Assembly (NCBI GenBank): GCA_002372325.1
Contig: DFFT01000067.1
Location: forward strand, 1 to 11,266
Reading direction: 5' to 3'
DNA from: Succinivibrionaceae bacterium UBA3769
Lineage (GTDB): Bacteria; Pseudomonadota; Gammaproteobacteria; Enterobacterales; Succinivibrionaceae
Length of the DNA: 11,266 bases
The position numbers and the translations under genes were made by a program. This document shows, in pieces, positions 1 through 6,011 of this stretch (position 1 is the stretch's first letter; every line of letters begins with the position of its first letter). Below the pieces are notes generated by a model. It made no database searches and was not told the DNA's origin. It was given only the letters and a program-made list of their open reading frames with translations.

Positions 1-1087
1 TGGTGCCGCTGGCATAGTCGCCGGCTGATTCCGGGGTGAAGGCGCCGATAAAGACGGAACCGGCATTCCGGATCTTCGGCAGGAGAGCCCGGGGATCTCT
101 GGTCTCGATAATGAGGTGCTCCGGCGCATAAAGACAGGCGATTTCGCAGGCCTCGTCCAGATCCCGGCAGACAATGGCGGTGCTCTTTTCCAGCGCCTTT
201 TCGGCGATATTCTCCCGGGAAAGCTCCTTTACCTGCTTCTCTACCTCGGCCAGCACTTCATTGCCGTAGTTGGGATTGGTGGAAAGCAGCACTACCTGGG
301 AATCCGGCCCGTGCTCGGCCTGAGACAGCAGGTCGGCAGCGGCGAAGGCGGGATCGGCGCTTTCGTCAGCGATAACCATTACCTCCGATGGGCCGGCCGG
401 CATGTCGATGGCGGCGCCGCGGAAATCTGCGGATACCTGCTTCTTGGCTTCGGTAACAAAGGAGTTGCCCGGTCCGAAGATCTTGTTAACCTTGGGCACG
501 GTCTCGGTGCCGTAGGCCATGGCGGCAACAGCCTGAGCTCCGCCGATGGTGTAGATGTCCCGGATGCCGCAGAGGTTTGCCGCATAAATAATGGCATCTG
601 ATACCGGGGGAGGCGAGCACAGGATAATGTGTTCGGCTCCGGCGATGCGGGCCGGCACGCCCAGCATGAGGACAGTGCTGACCAGAGGCGCCGAACCGCC
701 CGGAACATAAAGTCCCACGGGATCAATGGCATGGGTATGAAGCTCGCAGGTAACTCCGGGACGGGTTTCCACCGCTACCGGAGCCGGCTTCTGAGCCTCG
801 TGGAACTTCCAGAGATTGTCAAAGGACATCCTGAGGGCATCTCTGAGCTTCTCCGGCACTCTGGCCACGGCGGCGTCGATCTCGGCATCCGTAAGCTTCA
901 GATGATCCCCGTTAAAGCGGTCAAACTTTGCGGAATATTCCCGGAGAGCCTGATCTCCGCTGTTTCTGATATTGGCGATAATGTCGGCTACCAGGCGGGC
1001 CTTTTCTCCGTTGTCTGAGGTGGCGGGCCGCGCCAGGGTGTCATTTCTTTCCTGTTCGGAAAGCTCTGACCAGTTAACGATCTTCAT
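1..1087 (-). CDS. hisD: Histidinol dehydrogenase HisD, C-terminus cut by window edge
   Basis: HisD catalyses the last two steps of histidine synthesis, oxidising L-histidinol to L-histidine with two NAD+ in the cytoplasm; the family is a zinc-dependent homodimer. The minus-strand frame opens at ATG 1085-1087 (MKIVNWSELSEQE) and stays open for 362 codons to the window edge. Recognisable family blocks are GPGNSFVTEAKKQVS, AAIDMPAGPSEVMVIAD, LLSQAEHGPDSQVVLL and ESAGDYASGT. The catalytic Glu-His pair lies in APEHL at about residues 323-324. E. coli HisD is about 434 residues, so roughly 70 C-terminal residues lie outside. The start is supported by an AAGGTG ribosome binding site just upstream. 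It follows hisG by 19 bases, so the two are co-transcribed and translationally close. Identity is secure. Confidence 0.97.
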   Translation of the reverse strand, partial: MKIVNWSELSEQERNDTLARPATSDNGEKARLVADIIANIRNSGDQALREYSAKFDRFNGDHLKLTDAEIDAAVARVPEKLRDALRMSFDNLWKFHEAQKPAPVAVETRPGVTCELHTHAIDPVGLYVPGGSAPLVSTVLMLGVPARIAGAEHIILCSPPPVSDAIIYAANLCGIRDIYTIGGAQAVAAMAYGTETVPKVNKIFGPGNSFVTEAKKQVSADFRGAAIDMPAGPSEVMVIADESADPAFAAADLLSQAEHGPDSQVVLLSTNPNYGNEVLAEVEKQVKELSRENIAEKALEKSTAIVCRDLDEACEIACLYAPEHLIIETRDPRALLPKIRNAGSVFIGAFTPESAGDYASGT

Positions 1088-1106
1088 ACTGCTTCACCTT
1101 ATCCGA

Positions 1107-2006
1107 TTATTTCAGCATCTTTTCAATAGGAAGCACCAGAATGGAACTGGCGCCAAGAGCCTTAAGCTTTTCCATGGTTTCCCAGAAGAGGGTTTCGGTG
1201 GATACCACATGCATGGCCACATGATCCGGGTTGCCCTCCAGGGTGAGGAGGGTAGGGGATTCAGCGCCGGGCAGCAAAGCGGTGATTTCCTCCACCTTAT
1301 CCTTTGGAGCGTGCAGCATAATGTACTTGGAGCCATGAGCCTGCATCATGCCGTCGATGCGGTTAACCAGAGTGTCGGCGATAAGCTGCTTTTCCGGGAA
1401 GAGCTCCTGATCCCGCTGAATGAGCACTGCCTTGGACTTGTAAACCACCTGCACCTCCTTGAGGCCGTTGGCATCCAAAGTGGCTCCGGAGCTTACCAGA
1501 TCGCAGATGGCATCGGCGAGGCCGGCACGGGGCGCCACCTCCACGGAACCGGTGAGATGCACCACCTTGAAGTTTACTCCCATCTTGTCCAGATAACGCT
1601 TGGTGAGGTTGGGATAGGTGGTGGCGATCTTAAGACCCTCCAGGCTTTCCACGCCCTTCCATTCCTGCTCCACCGGGATGGCAAGAGAAAGACGGCAGCC
1701 GCCGAAATCCAGCTGGCGCACCAGAGTGTAGTCGGTAGGAAGACCGTCCTGCTGGCGTTCAATGGTGGTTTCCTCCAGCACGTCCTGACCCACAATGCCC
1801 CAGTCCACCACGTGATCCATTACCAGTCCGGGAATATCATCATCGCGGACGCGGAGGAGGTCGATATCCATATTCTCCACATGGGAGATCAGACGATCCT
1901 CGCGGCTGTTGATCTTAAGACCGCAGCTCCGGAAAAGATCGGTGGTATCGATGCTCAGTCTGCCTTTCTTCTGCATGGCGATGCGAAATTTCTTGGTAGC
2001 GCTCAT
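1107..2006 (-). CDS. hisG: ATP phosphoribosyltransferase HisG (long form)
   Basis: HisG catalyses the first committed step of histidine synthesis, joining ATP and PRPP to give phosphoribosyl-ATP. At 299 residues it has the same length as E. coli HisG, so it is the long form with a C-terminal regulatory domain that in this family binds histidine for feedback inhibition; it needs no HisZ. Visible blocks include RIAMQKKGRLS at the N-terminus, LRVRDDDIPGLVMD, LDFGGCRLSLA, the PRPP-binding loop region GSVEVAPRAGLADAICDLVS, and a C-terminal SETLFWETMEKLKALGASS followed by ILVLPIEKM. A GAGG ribosome binding site lies about 12 bases before the ATG. It is the first structural gene after the hisL attenuator and is followed by hisD. 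Confidence 0.98.
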   Translation of the reverse strand: MSATKKFRIAMQKKGRLSIDTTDLFRSCGLKINSREDRLISHVENMDIDLLRVRDDDIPGLVMDHVVDWGIVGQDVLEETTIERQQDGLPTDYTLVRQLDFGGCRLSLAIPVEQEWKGVESLEGLKIATTYPNLTKRYLDKMGVNFKVVHLTGSVEVAPRAGLADAICDLVSSGATLDANGLKEVQVVYKSKAVLIQRDQELFPEKQLIADTLVNRIDGMMQAHGSKYIMLHAPKDKVEEITALLPGAESPTLLTLEGNPDHVAMHVVSTETLFWETMEKLKALGASSILVLPIEKMLK

Positions 2007-2030
2007 ATTGTTTTACTGTCCTCGTAAATG

Positions 2031-2065
2031 AAAAAACCCCTGGAAGCTTTTTTCTCCTCCAAGGG
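2031..2065 (-). terminator. his attenuator intrinsic terminator
   Basis: On the minus strand CCCTTGGA (2058-2065) pairs with TCCAGGGG (2037-2044), eight pairs including one G-U, followed at once by six T residues (2036-2031). It lies about 25 bases before the hisG start and is the E:F terminator of the attenuator. Read-through is required to express hisG and hisD. Confidence 0.93.
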
Positions 2066-2134
2066 CCTCAGAATCGTCTGTGCGGCAACTCGCTGGAAGA
2101 GCTTAAATCTTCCAGAACTCATCCTCCTGAAAGA
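2037..2134 (-). promoter_or_regulatory. his attenuator: alternative RNA pairings B:C, C:D, D:E
   Basis: The transcript after hisL holds the pairing segments of a classical his attenuator. Segment B at 2127-2134 (TCTTTCAG) can pair with C at 2108-2115 (CTGGAAGA), eight pairs with one G-U. C can instead pair perfectly with D at 2093-2100 (TCTTCCAG), with a seven-base loop. D can pair with E at 2055-2062 (TTGGAGGA), eight pairs with two G-U. E also overlaps the 5' arm of the terminator, so D:E pairing prevents termination. B:C plus D:E is the antitermination state; C:D plus the terminator is the off state. These pairings were read directly from the sequence; the mechanism is inferred from the E. 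coli and Salmonella system. Confidence 0.9.
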
Positions 2135-2191
2135 TTATTTCGGGTGATGATGGTGATGATGAAGTGCTGGTGCCAGCGTGTATCCGTTCAT
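2135..2191 (-). CDS. hisL: his operon leader peptide (six tandem His codons)
   Basis: An 18-residue minus-strand peptide, MNGYTLAPALHHHHHHPK, starts at ATG 2189-2191 and ends with TAA at 2135-2137. A GAGG ribosome binding site is placed about eight bases before the start. The six consecutive histidine codons near the end are the hallmark of the enterobacterial hisL peptide (E. coli has seven, followed by Pro-Asp). By the established attenuation mechanism, shortage of charged tRNA-His stalls the ribosome here and favours the antiterminator in the downstream RNA. The peptide itself is not expected to have another function. It lies about 130 bases upstream of hisG, between the promoter and the attenuator. 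Confidence 0.95.
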   Translation of the reverse strand: MNGYTLAPALHHHHHHPK

Positions 2192-2233
2192 CTGTCAATC
2201 CTCAGATTGCCGTTGTGTTTTTGAACACTGCGC

Positions 2234-2264
2234 ATTATACACTATTCCCGGAGGATTGTGGCAA
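2234..2264 (-). promoter_or_regulatory. his operon promoter
   Basis: A perfect TATAAT lies on the minus strand at 2234-2239. The best -35 candidate is TTGCCA at 2259-2264, with a long 19-base spacer; an 18-base spacing gives the poorer TGCCAC. Transcription would start near 2227, about 36 bases before the hisL ATG, which fits a his leader transcript. The sequence just after the -10 box is GCGC-rich, as in discriminators of stringently controlled promoters, although that link is only inferred. Confidence 0.75.
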
Positions 2265-2869
2265 TTTTTGCAATGGAGGTCACTTATTCGGGGAAAAGGC
2301 CGGTTACTCGCTTGCAGCCGGCTTAGAAAGGCGATCCCGGCCCGGGCAAGGCAGACATTTGTTTGCCTGCTTCCGGCTCATTTGCCTGCTCCTGCCTCAT
2401 GTGATCCTCCCGGAACCGGTTCGGAAAAAATAGCTGAAGAAGCGGGAAAAGCGTTACAATAGCCGTGCATGTGTGAATCATCTCCATGACAGCACAATGC
2501 GGCCGGGGGCGTTAATATTTTTGTATTGTTCACGAATTAATTGGAACACTGCGCGATGTTTTGCAAAAGCCGTTTGATTCAGTGTTTTCAGGCATTTAAG
2601 CGGATTATAAAGGTGTTCTCGGGCAGTATAAATATGCATTTCGGAGAGATTCCGAGGACGGCAGCGTCTTCAGGATACACCGGAAAACCCGTTGTGCGGA
2701 AGATTGTTCTCCCATGCCGCTGAATTCGGGCATTTTCCGGTTTCAGGGGAATTTGTTTAAGCTGCGGCAGGGCTGAAACGCGTGCCGGAAAGTCCTTCGT
2801 TTCCTTGATTTGGTTCAAAATCAAACCCCAGCCGCCCGCGCAAATGCATGCAAAAGGTCGATTATCATT
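2265..2869. other. Gene-free stretch with several inverted repeats
   Basis: No open frame here looks like a protein. Features seen include a seven-pair hairpin at 2350-2367, a direct repeat TTTGCCTGCT at 2362-2371 and 2381-2390, small hairpins at 2641-2655 (TCGGA/TCCGA) and about 2657-2668 (GACG/CGTC), a large interrupted inverted repeat at 2680-2740, and a seven-pair hairpin at 2805-2824 (TTGATTT/AAATCAA). The promoter of the downstream diguanylate cyclase should lie here. Weak -10-like boxes occur at 2606-2611 and 2627-2632 (both TATAAA), but neither has a convincing -35 partner, so I do not call one. Confidence 0.5.
2680..2740. repeat. Interrupted long inverted repeat upstream of the diguanylate cyclase
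   Basis: CCGGAAAA CCCG at 2680-2691 pairs with CGGG CA TTTTCCGG at 2727-2740, eight plus four pairs with a two-base CA bulge. Inside the loop GCGG (2696-2699) can pair with CCGC (2717-2720). There is no T-run on either side, so it is not an intrinsic terminator. It lies about 130 bases before the cyclase start and would be part of its 5' leader if transcription starts upstream. Confidence 0.5.
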
Positions 2870-4246
2870 ATGAGTAATGCTGAAAACACGGGCAATGCTG
2901 CAAAAACAAGAAAGGACGGGGTATCCCTGCGCCGGCTGTACATATGGCTTATTGTGATAGCGGTATTGGTTTCCGCGCTCATGATTTTTTCAACAGCGCA
3001 GCTTTCCTCGACGTTTAACAATCTCTCGGATGCAGTTGAAAAGCACATGGAGCTCCGGCGGGCCACCGATGATCTCATGAATGCCTCTGATTATCTGACT
3101 GAAAACGCGCAGCGCTTTTCCGTTACGGGCGATGTTGCGTACATGGACAATTACTTCCATGAAGCAACATTGGAAAAGCGCCGTGAAAAGGCAATTGAAG
3201 TGGTGTCAGGCCATCCCAGCAGCACTGATGCCCTCAAAAGCATGAAAGAAGCTCTCACAGCATCAAGAGAACTGATGCTGCAGGAATATTATGCCATGAA
3301 GCTGGTGGTGGATGCTGCCGGAATAACGGATTATCCGAAAATTCTCGATACTGTGGAACTCAGAGATGAAGACCGGAATCTTTCCGGCCCGGAGAAGCGG
3401 AGGCTGGCTACAGAAGCGCTTTTCAACCAGACTTATTATGCCAAGAAGGATCAGATACGCGCCAAGATGAAAAAAAGCCTCGCAGAGGTTGAAAAGCTCA
3501 CTCAGGACACCGAAAACAGCTTGGCGCAGAGTCATATTTTTGAACTGGATGCGGTTCGTTTAGTCATTGTTATTGAAACGGCCTGCATCATTTTGATAAT
3601 CCTCATGACCTCGTATCTGGGAATCAAACCTATAATCAATGCCGCGGAACGGATCAAGAACGACAGTCCCATTCCGATTTCCGGTTCCAATGAATTCAGA
3701 TATCTGGCCAGGAACTACAACAAGCTTTACGGGGCCTACCGGAAGAGCGTGGCGCACCTTAACTACAAGGCATCTCACGACGAGCTTACCGGAGCATACA
3801 ACCGAACCGGTTATGATCTTCTGCTTTCCAGCATCGATCTTCAGACAACCTTTATGCTCCTCATAGACGTTGATAACTTCAAGGGCATTAACGACACTTA
3901 CGGACACGAAACCGGGGACAGGGCGCTTAAGAAAATCGTCGCGGTTCTCAATAAAAACTTTCGTTCCGACGATTATGTTTGCAGACTCGGCGGGGATGAA
4001 TTTGCGGTGTTTATGGTTCATGCCGAGGAACATCTTCGCGAGCTGGTAGCGTCTAAGGCCGGTCAGATAAACCAGCAGCTTGCAGATACTTCTGACGGTC
4101 TCCCCGCAACCTCGGTAAGCATCGGAATAATCCATGGCACTCAGGTAAATGACAGGGCTGATTTGTACAAATGCGCCGATGAGTCCCTTTACGCCATAAA
4201 GCGAGACGGTAAAAACGGCTGCGCCTTCTATGAAGAGAAAGCATGA
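2870..4246 (+). CDS. Membrane-bound diguanylate cyclase (GGDEF domain) with periplasmic sensor region
   Basis: This protein probably makes cyclic di-GMP from two GTP at the inner membrane. A basic N-terminus leads into a first membrane segment at about residues 24-42. About 185 hydrophilic, mostly helical residues follow, likely in the periplasm, with a second membrane segment at about 231-252. A linker precedes a GGDEF domain from about residue 300. Catalytic features are intact: DELTGAYNR at 304, the metal-site Asp in LIDVDNFKGIND at 333, and GGDEF at 374-378. An inhibitory-site RxxD (RSDD, 365-368) suggests product feedback. The periplasmic part matches no family I can name. I chose ATG 2870, which follows an AAAAGG; the frame is also open from a TTG at 2810, without a good ribosome binding site. 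Base use is visibly more AT-rich than in the neighbouring housekeeping genes. It appears to be transcribed alone. The signal sensed is unknown. Confidence 0.92.
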   Translation: MSNAENTGNAAKTRKDGVSLRRLYIWLIVIAVLVSALMIFSTAQLSSTFNNLSDAVEKHMELRRATDDLMNASDYLTENAQRFSVTGDVAYMDNYFHEATLEKRREKAIEVVSGHPSSTDALKSMKEALTASRELMLQEYYAMKLVVDAAGITDYPKILDTVELRDEDRNLSGPEKRRLATEALFNQTYYAKKDQIRAKMKKSLAEVEKLTQDTENSLAQSHIFELDAVRLVIVIETACIILIILMTSYLGIKPIINAAERIKNDSPIPISGSNEFRYLARNYNKLYGAYRKSVAHLNYKASHDELTGAYNRTGYDLLLSSIDLQTTFMLLIDVDNFKGINDTYGHETGDRALKKIVAVLNKNFRSDDYVCRLGGDEFAVFMVHAEEHLRELVASKAGQINQQLADTSDGLPATSVSIGIIHGTQVNDRADLYKCADESLYAIKRDGKNGCAFYEEKA

Positions 4247-4337
4247 TTGCGGTGAGGATTGCAGCGGAATGATGGCAGGAGCAATGACTGAGGGGGATTG
4301 TACGGGGTGTATTCCCGGCAGGAGACAGAATGAAGAA

Positions 4338-4364
4338 GCCGTTCCGCCTGTTATCCGGAACGGC
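4338..4364. terminator. Hairpin between convergent genes, probable bidirectional terminator
   Basis: GCCGTTCCG (4338-4346) pairs perfectly with CGGAACGGC (4356-4364), nine pairs with a nine-base loop. It lies between the end of the cyclase and the end of the TerD-like gene, where a shared terminator is expected. Neither side carries a strong T-run: the plus side continues AGCGCATATTT and the minus side CTTCTTCATT. Its efficiency is therefore uncertain, and the call rests on the hairpin and its position. Confidence 0.6.
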
Positions 4365-4390
4365 AGCGCATATTTCCCCGGAAAGCCTTT

Positions 4391-4999
4391 TTACTTTCTT
4401 CCTGCCACCCATTCCAGCCCCCAGCGGAAGGCTTTATCCAGGTCGCTGTGTCCGTCATAAAACTGCACGATTTTTTCCACGCTGAAGGTTTCGTTGTTCT
4501 GATTTTCCAGAAGCGCCAGTCCGCACATGATTTTCTGCGAATTGTACTCATCCATTTTGATGATAATGTCTTCTGCTCCCGGGTACTTGATGGTTACCCG
4601 GGCGTCGGCCTCCTGCCAGTTTGCAATGCCCTCGTAGATAAAGGTATAGACCAGAATTCTTTTGATATCGGCAACCCGGTTCCCGTTGATTCTCAGGTTT
4701 TCGCCGGCGGCGGATTCTCCGGTGCGGTCATCCCCGTCCAATGACACAAAGGGAGGGGATGACAGCGAGCCGAAGGCGTTGCCCAGAGCCTGCACGGCTC
4801 CCTTGCTGCCGTCCCGGAGTTCAAAAAGACAGCCCAGATCCAGATCGATGCCGGAATTGCCGCCGAACAGCCGGGCCAGGAATCCTTTTTTCTGCGCCGG
4901 TCTGGCATTCCAGTTAAGGTTGACCAGAATTTCCCCGAGACCTGTTTTTTCCGTTTTTTTAAGGTTGATGCGCTGTCCCTTCTGAAGGTTAATGGCCAT
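4391..4999 (-). CDS. TerD-family stress protein (TerA/TerD-like)
   Basis: The 202-residue protein opens with MAINLQKGQRINLKK and VNLNWNAR, the usual first strands of the TerD fold (compare LSKGxxxSL and GLGWD in family members). It then has GIDLDLGCLFEL at about 50-61, a strand with the Asp-x-Asp calcium-binding pattern, and SLDGDDRTGES at 86-96, the second acidic loop. Later strands include RILVYTFIYEG and VTIKYPG. TerD-family proteins are cytoplasmic calcium-binding proteins linked to tellurite resistance and general stress; their exact activity is poorly understood. A short insert with GFLARLFGG (39-47) resembles loops in some family members. The start is supported by GGGGGAA before the ATG. 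No other ter gene is visible nearby, so a role in tellurite resistance should not be assumed. It converges with the cyclase and diverges from mscL. Confidence 0.85.
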   Translation of the reverse strand: MAINLQKGQRINLKKTEKTGLGEILVNLNWNARPAQKKGFLARLFGGNSGIDLDLGCLFELRDGSKGAVQALGNAFGSLSSPPFVSLDGDDRTGESAAGENLRINGNRVADIKRILVYTFIYEGIANWQEADARVTIKYPGAEDIIIKMDEYNSQKIMCGLALLENQNNETFSVEKIVQFYDGHSDLDKAFRWGLEWVAGRK

Positions 5000-5082
5000 A
5001 ATGTTCCCCCGAACAATTTAGTGTTAAGCACAGGATTAAAAATGAGAGTCTGCACAACAAAACTCCGTCTGACACAGACTTG

Positions 5083-5110
5083 AATATAACACTCATTAGT
5101 ATTGAATCAA
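5083..5110 (-). promoter_or_regulatory. Candidate promoter of the TerD-like gene
   Basis: On the minus strand TTGATT (5105-5110) and TATATT (5083-5088) are separated by 16 bases. The start site would be near 5076, leaving a leader of about 77 bases before the ATG at 4999. The surrounding AT-rich stretch (about 5040-5160) is typical of a promoter region. The boxes are reasonable but not perfect. Confidence 0.5.
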
Positions 5111-5128
5111 TATTCACGATAAACAAAA

Positions 5129-5156
5129 TGTGACAAAAGAACAACTTTTATATAAT
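5129..5156 (+). promoter_or_regulatory. Candidate upstream promoter toward mscL
   Basis: A perfect TATAAT at 5151-5156 sits 16 bases after a weak TGTGAC (5129-5134). If used, it would give mscL a leader of about 230 bases. A second promoter candidate lies closer to the gene, so this may be one of two starts or inactive. Confidence 0.4.
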
Positions 5157-5220
5157 GATACAGCGGATGAAAGCAGTGTTTTCACGGAGAGTGCTGCCTC
5201 CGCAGGAAGAGGCTGTTCTT

Positions 5221-5263
5221 TGCTCCGGAGTGCGGCTGCCGATTTTCATTCATTTCCGGAGCA
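5221..5263. repeat. Nine-base inverted repeat in the mscL upstream region
   Basis: TGCTCCGGA (5221-5229) is the exact reverse complement of TCCGGAGCA (5255-5263), with a 25-base loop. There is no following T-run, so it does not look like a terminator. It lies just upstream of the proximal mscL promoter candidate and could be a leader hairpin or a protein-binding site. Confidence 0.5.
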
Positions 5264-5267
5264 TGGG

Positions 5268-5294
5268 ATACCGGTATTCTGATAGTGGTATAAT
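5268..5294 (+). promoter_or_regulatory. Proximal mscL promoter with extended -10 and adjoining palindrome
   Basis: TGGTATAAT at 5286-5294 is a perfect extended -10 element (TGnTATAAT). No good -35 box stands at the right distance; instead the -35 region holds the perfect ten-base palindrome ATACCGGTAT (5268-5277). Extended -10 promoters can work without a -35 box. The palindrome's place suggests an operator or activator site, but the regulator is unknown. The leader to mscL would be about 90 bases. Confidence 0.6.
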
Positions 5295-5391
5295 GTGAGG
5301 TGTTTTAGGAGGCTCCCGCCTGCGGATCTGATTTCTCCCGGCTTAGGGACGCTTTTTCGCATAACGCCAATTGTTAATAATGAGGTTAAAA

Positions 5392-5829
5392 ATGTCTGTA
5401 GCAGAAAAGGGTTTTTCCTTCCTTAAGGAATTTAAAGACTTCGCCATGAAGGGCAACGTTCTTGACATGGCCATCGGTGTGGTAATCGGTACCGCCTTCG
5501 GCAAAATCGTTTCCTCCCTGGTATCCGATGTCATCATGCCGCTGGTGGGCATGACCGTGGGCAATGTGGATTTCAAGGATCTGGCCATTACCCTGCAGGA
5601 GAAGACCGATACTGCCGAAGCCGTGGTTCTGGGCTACGGCGCCTTTATCCAGACCATTGTGGATTTCACCATCATTGCCTTCGCCATCTTCATTTCCATG
5701 AAGCTTATCAACAACCTGAAGCGCTCCATCATCAAGGAAGAAAAGGCCGAGGAAGCTCAGGCCGAGCCTTCTGATGAGGTTAAGCTCCTTACCGAGATCC
5801 GCGATCTCCTCAAAGAGCAGAAGAAGTAA
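5392..5829 (+). CDS. mscL: Large-conductance mechanosensitive channel MscL
   Basis: MscL is an inner-membrane homopentamer that opens under membrane tension during osmotic downshock and releases solutes. The 145-residue protein aligns with E. coli MscL (136 residues) throughout. The amphipathic N-terminal helix has FLKEFKDFAMKGN. The first membrane helix and pore (about 23-51) contains DMAIGVVIGTAFGKIVSSLV. A periplasmic loop follows, then the second membrane helix (about 82-107, GYGAFIQTIVDFTIIAFAIF) ending in KLINNLKR. The C-terminal bundle ends LLTEIRDLLKEQKK. The N-terminus is about eight residues longer than in E. coli. ATG 5392 was chosen because GAGG sits six bases before it and the N-terminus then fits; the frame is open from TTG 5371 and ATG 5380. 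The stop is followed only by a weak AT-rich hairpin (5830-5849). Confidence 0.97.
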   Translation: MSVAEKGFSFLKEFKDFAMKGNVLDMAIGVVIGTAFGKIVSSLVSDVIMPLVGMTVGNVDFKDLAITLQEKTDTAEAVVLGYGAFIQTIVDFTIIAFAIFISMKLINNLKRSIIKEEKAEEAQAEPSDEVKLLTEIRDLLKEQKK

Positions 5830-5857
5830 CAGAAGAAATATTTTTTCTGTTTCCGTC

Positions 5858-5886
5858 TTGACGAACTTATAAACAGGTGATACCAT
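5858..5886 (+). promoter_or_regulatory. Candidate promoter of the rimP-nusA-infB operon leader
   Basis: TTGACG (5858-5863) and TACCAT (5881-5886) are separated by exactly 17 bases. The -35 box is excellent and the -10 moderate. Transcription would begin near 5893. An overlapping alternative is TTCTGT (5845-5850) with TATAAA (5868-5873), also with a 17-base spacer. A promoter is expected here because the terminator at 5956-5989 otherwise separates mscL from rimP. Confidence 0.55.
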
Positions 5887-5892
5887 CGCACA

Positions 5893-5989
5893 AAGCAGTC
5901 TGAGAGCGTTGCCTGAGAAGGCCGCCTCTGAGACCGCTGACAATCTGAATCTGGGAAGCTCCGGTCAGAAGATGACGGGAGCTTTTTTT
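5893..5989 (+). ncRNA. Structured leader RNA or small RNA upstream of rimP
   Basis: From the predicted start near 5893 to the terminator, about 97 bases carry no reading frame but fold well. An imperfect hairpin spans 5894-5938: AGC/GCT, GTCT/AGAC, GAG/CTC, GCG/CGC and GCC/GGC, capped by TGAGAA, sixteen pairs in all with small bulges. CTGAGA occurs three times (5900, 5913, 5928). A 17-base linker then leads to the terminator hairpin. E. coli has the initiator tRNA gene metY at this position; here nothing folds as a tRNA. The RNA may be an attenuator leader for the operon, an independent small RNA, or both. It matches no RNA family I recognise. Confidence 0.4.
5956..5989 (+). terminator. Strong intrinsic terminator just before rimP (probable attenuator)
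   Basis: AAGCTCC (5956-5962) pairs with GGAGCTT (5978-5984). After one G-G mismatch GTCA (5964-5967) pairs with TGAC (5973-5976) around a five-base loop, and the T-run extends to 5989. It ends 22 bases before the rimP start codon, and the rimP ribosome binding site begins about 12 bases after it. An upstream CTGAC (5937-5941) could pair with GTCAG (5964-5968) and weaken the hairpin, although five pairs is little. It could also serve as the mscL terminator. Confidence 0.9.
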
Positions 5990-6011
5990 ATATGGACTTC
6001 GGGAGAGTTTT

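Noticed and set aside
972..2027. A 351-codon open frame on the plus strand opposite hisG.
   Set aside because: hisG on the minus strand is a full-length match to a known family. The opposite frame has no domain and is a shadow of the same codon bias.
2223..2554. Direct repeat GAACACTGCGC at 2223-2233 and 2544-2554, the first copy next to the his promoter.
   Set aside because: Only two 11-base copies 321 bases apart; chance is a reasonable explanation and no further symmetry supports a binding site.
2810..2869. A longer diguanylate cyclase starting at TTG 2810.
   Set aside because: No ribosome binding site precedes the TTG, which lies within a hairpin. ATG 2870 has AAAAGG upstream and gives a typical short cytoplasmic N-terminus before the membrane helix.
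4230..4460. A 76-codon plus-strand frame after the diguanylate cyclase.
   Set aside because: It overlaps the cyclase end, the hairpin and the end of the TerD-like gene, has biased low-complexity content and no convincing ribosome binding site.
5890..5955. A possible tRNA (metY) upstream of rimP, as in E. coli.
   Set aside because: There is no T-loop GGTTCRA-type sequence, no acceptor stem and no CCA end; the region instead folds as one long imperfect hairpin.
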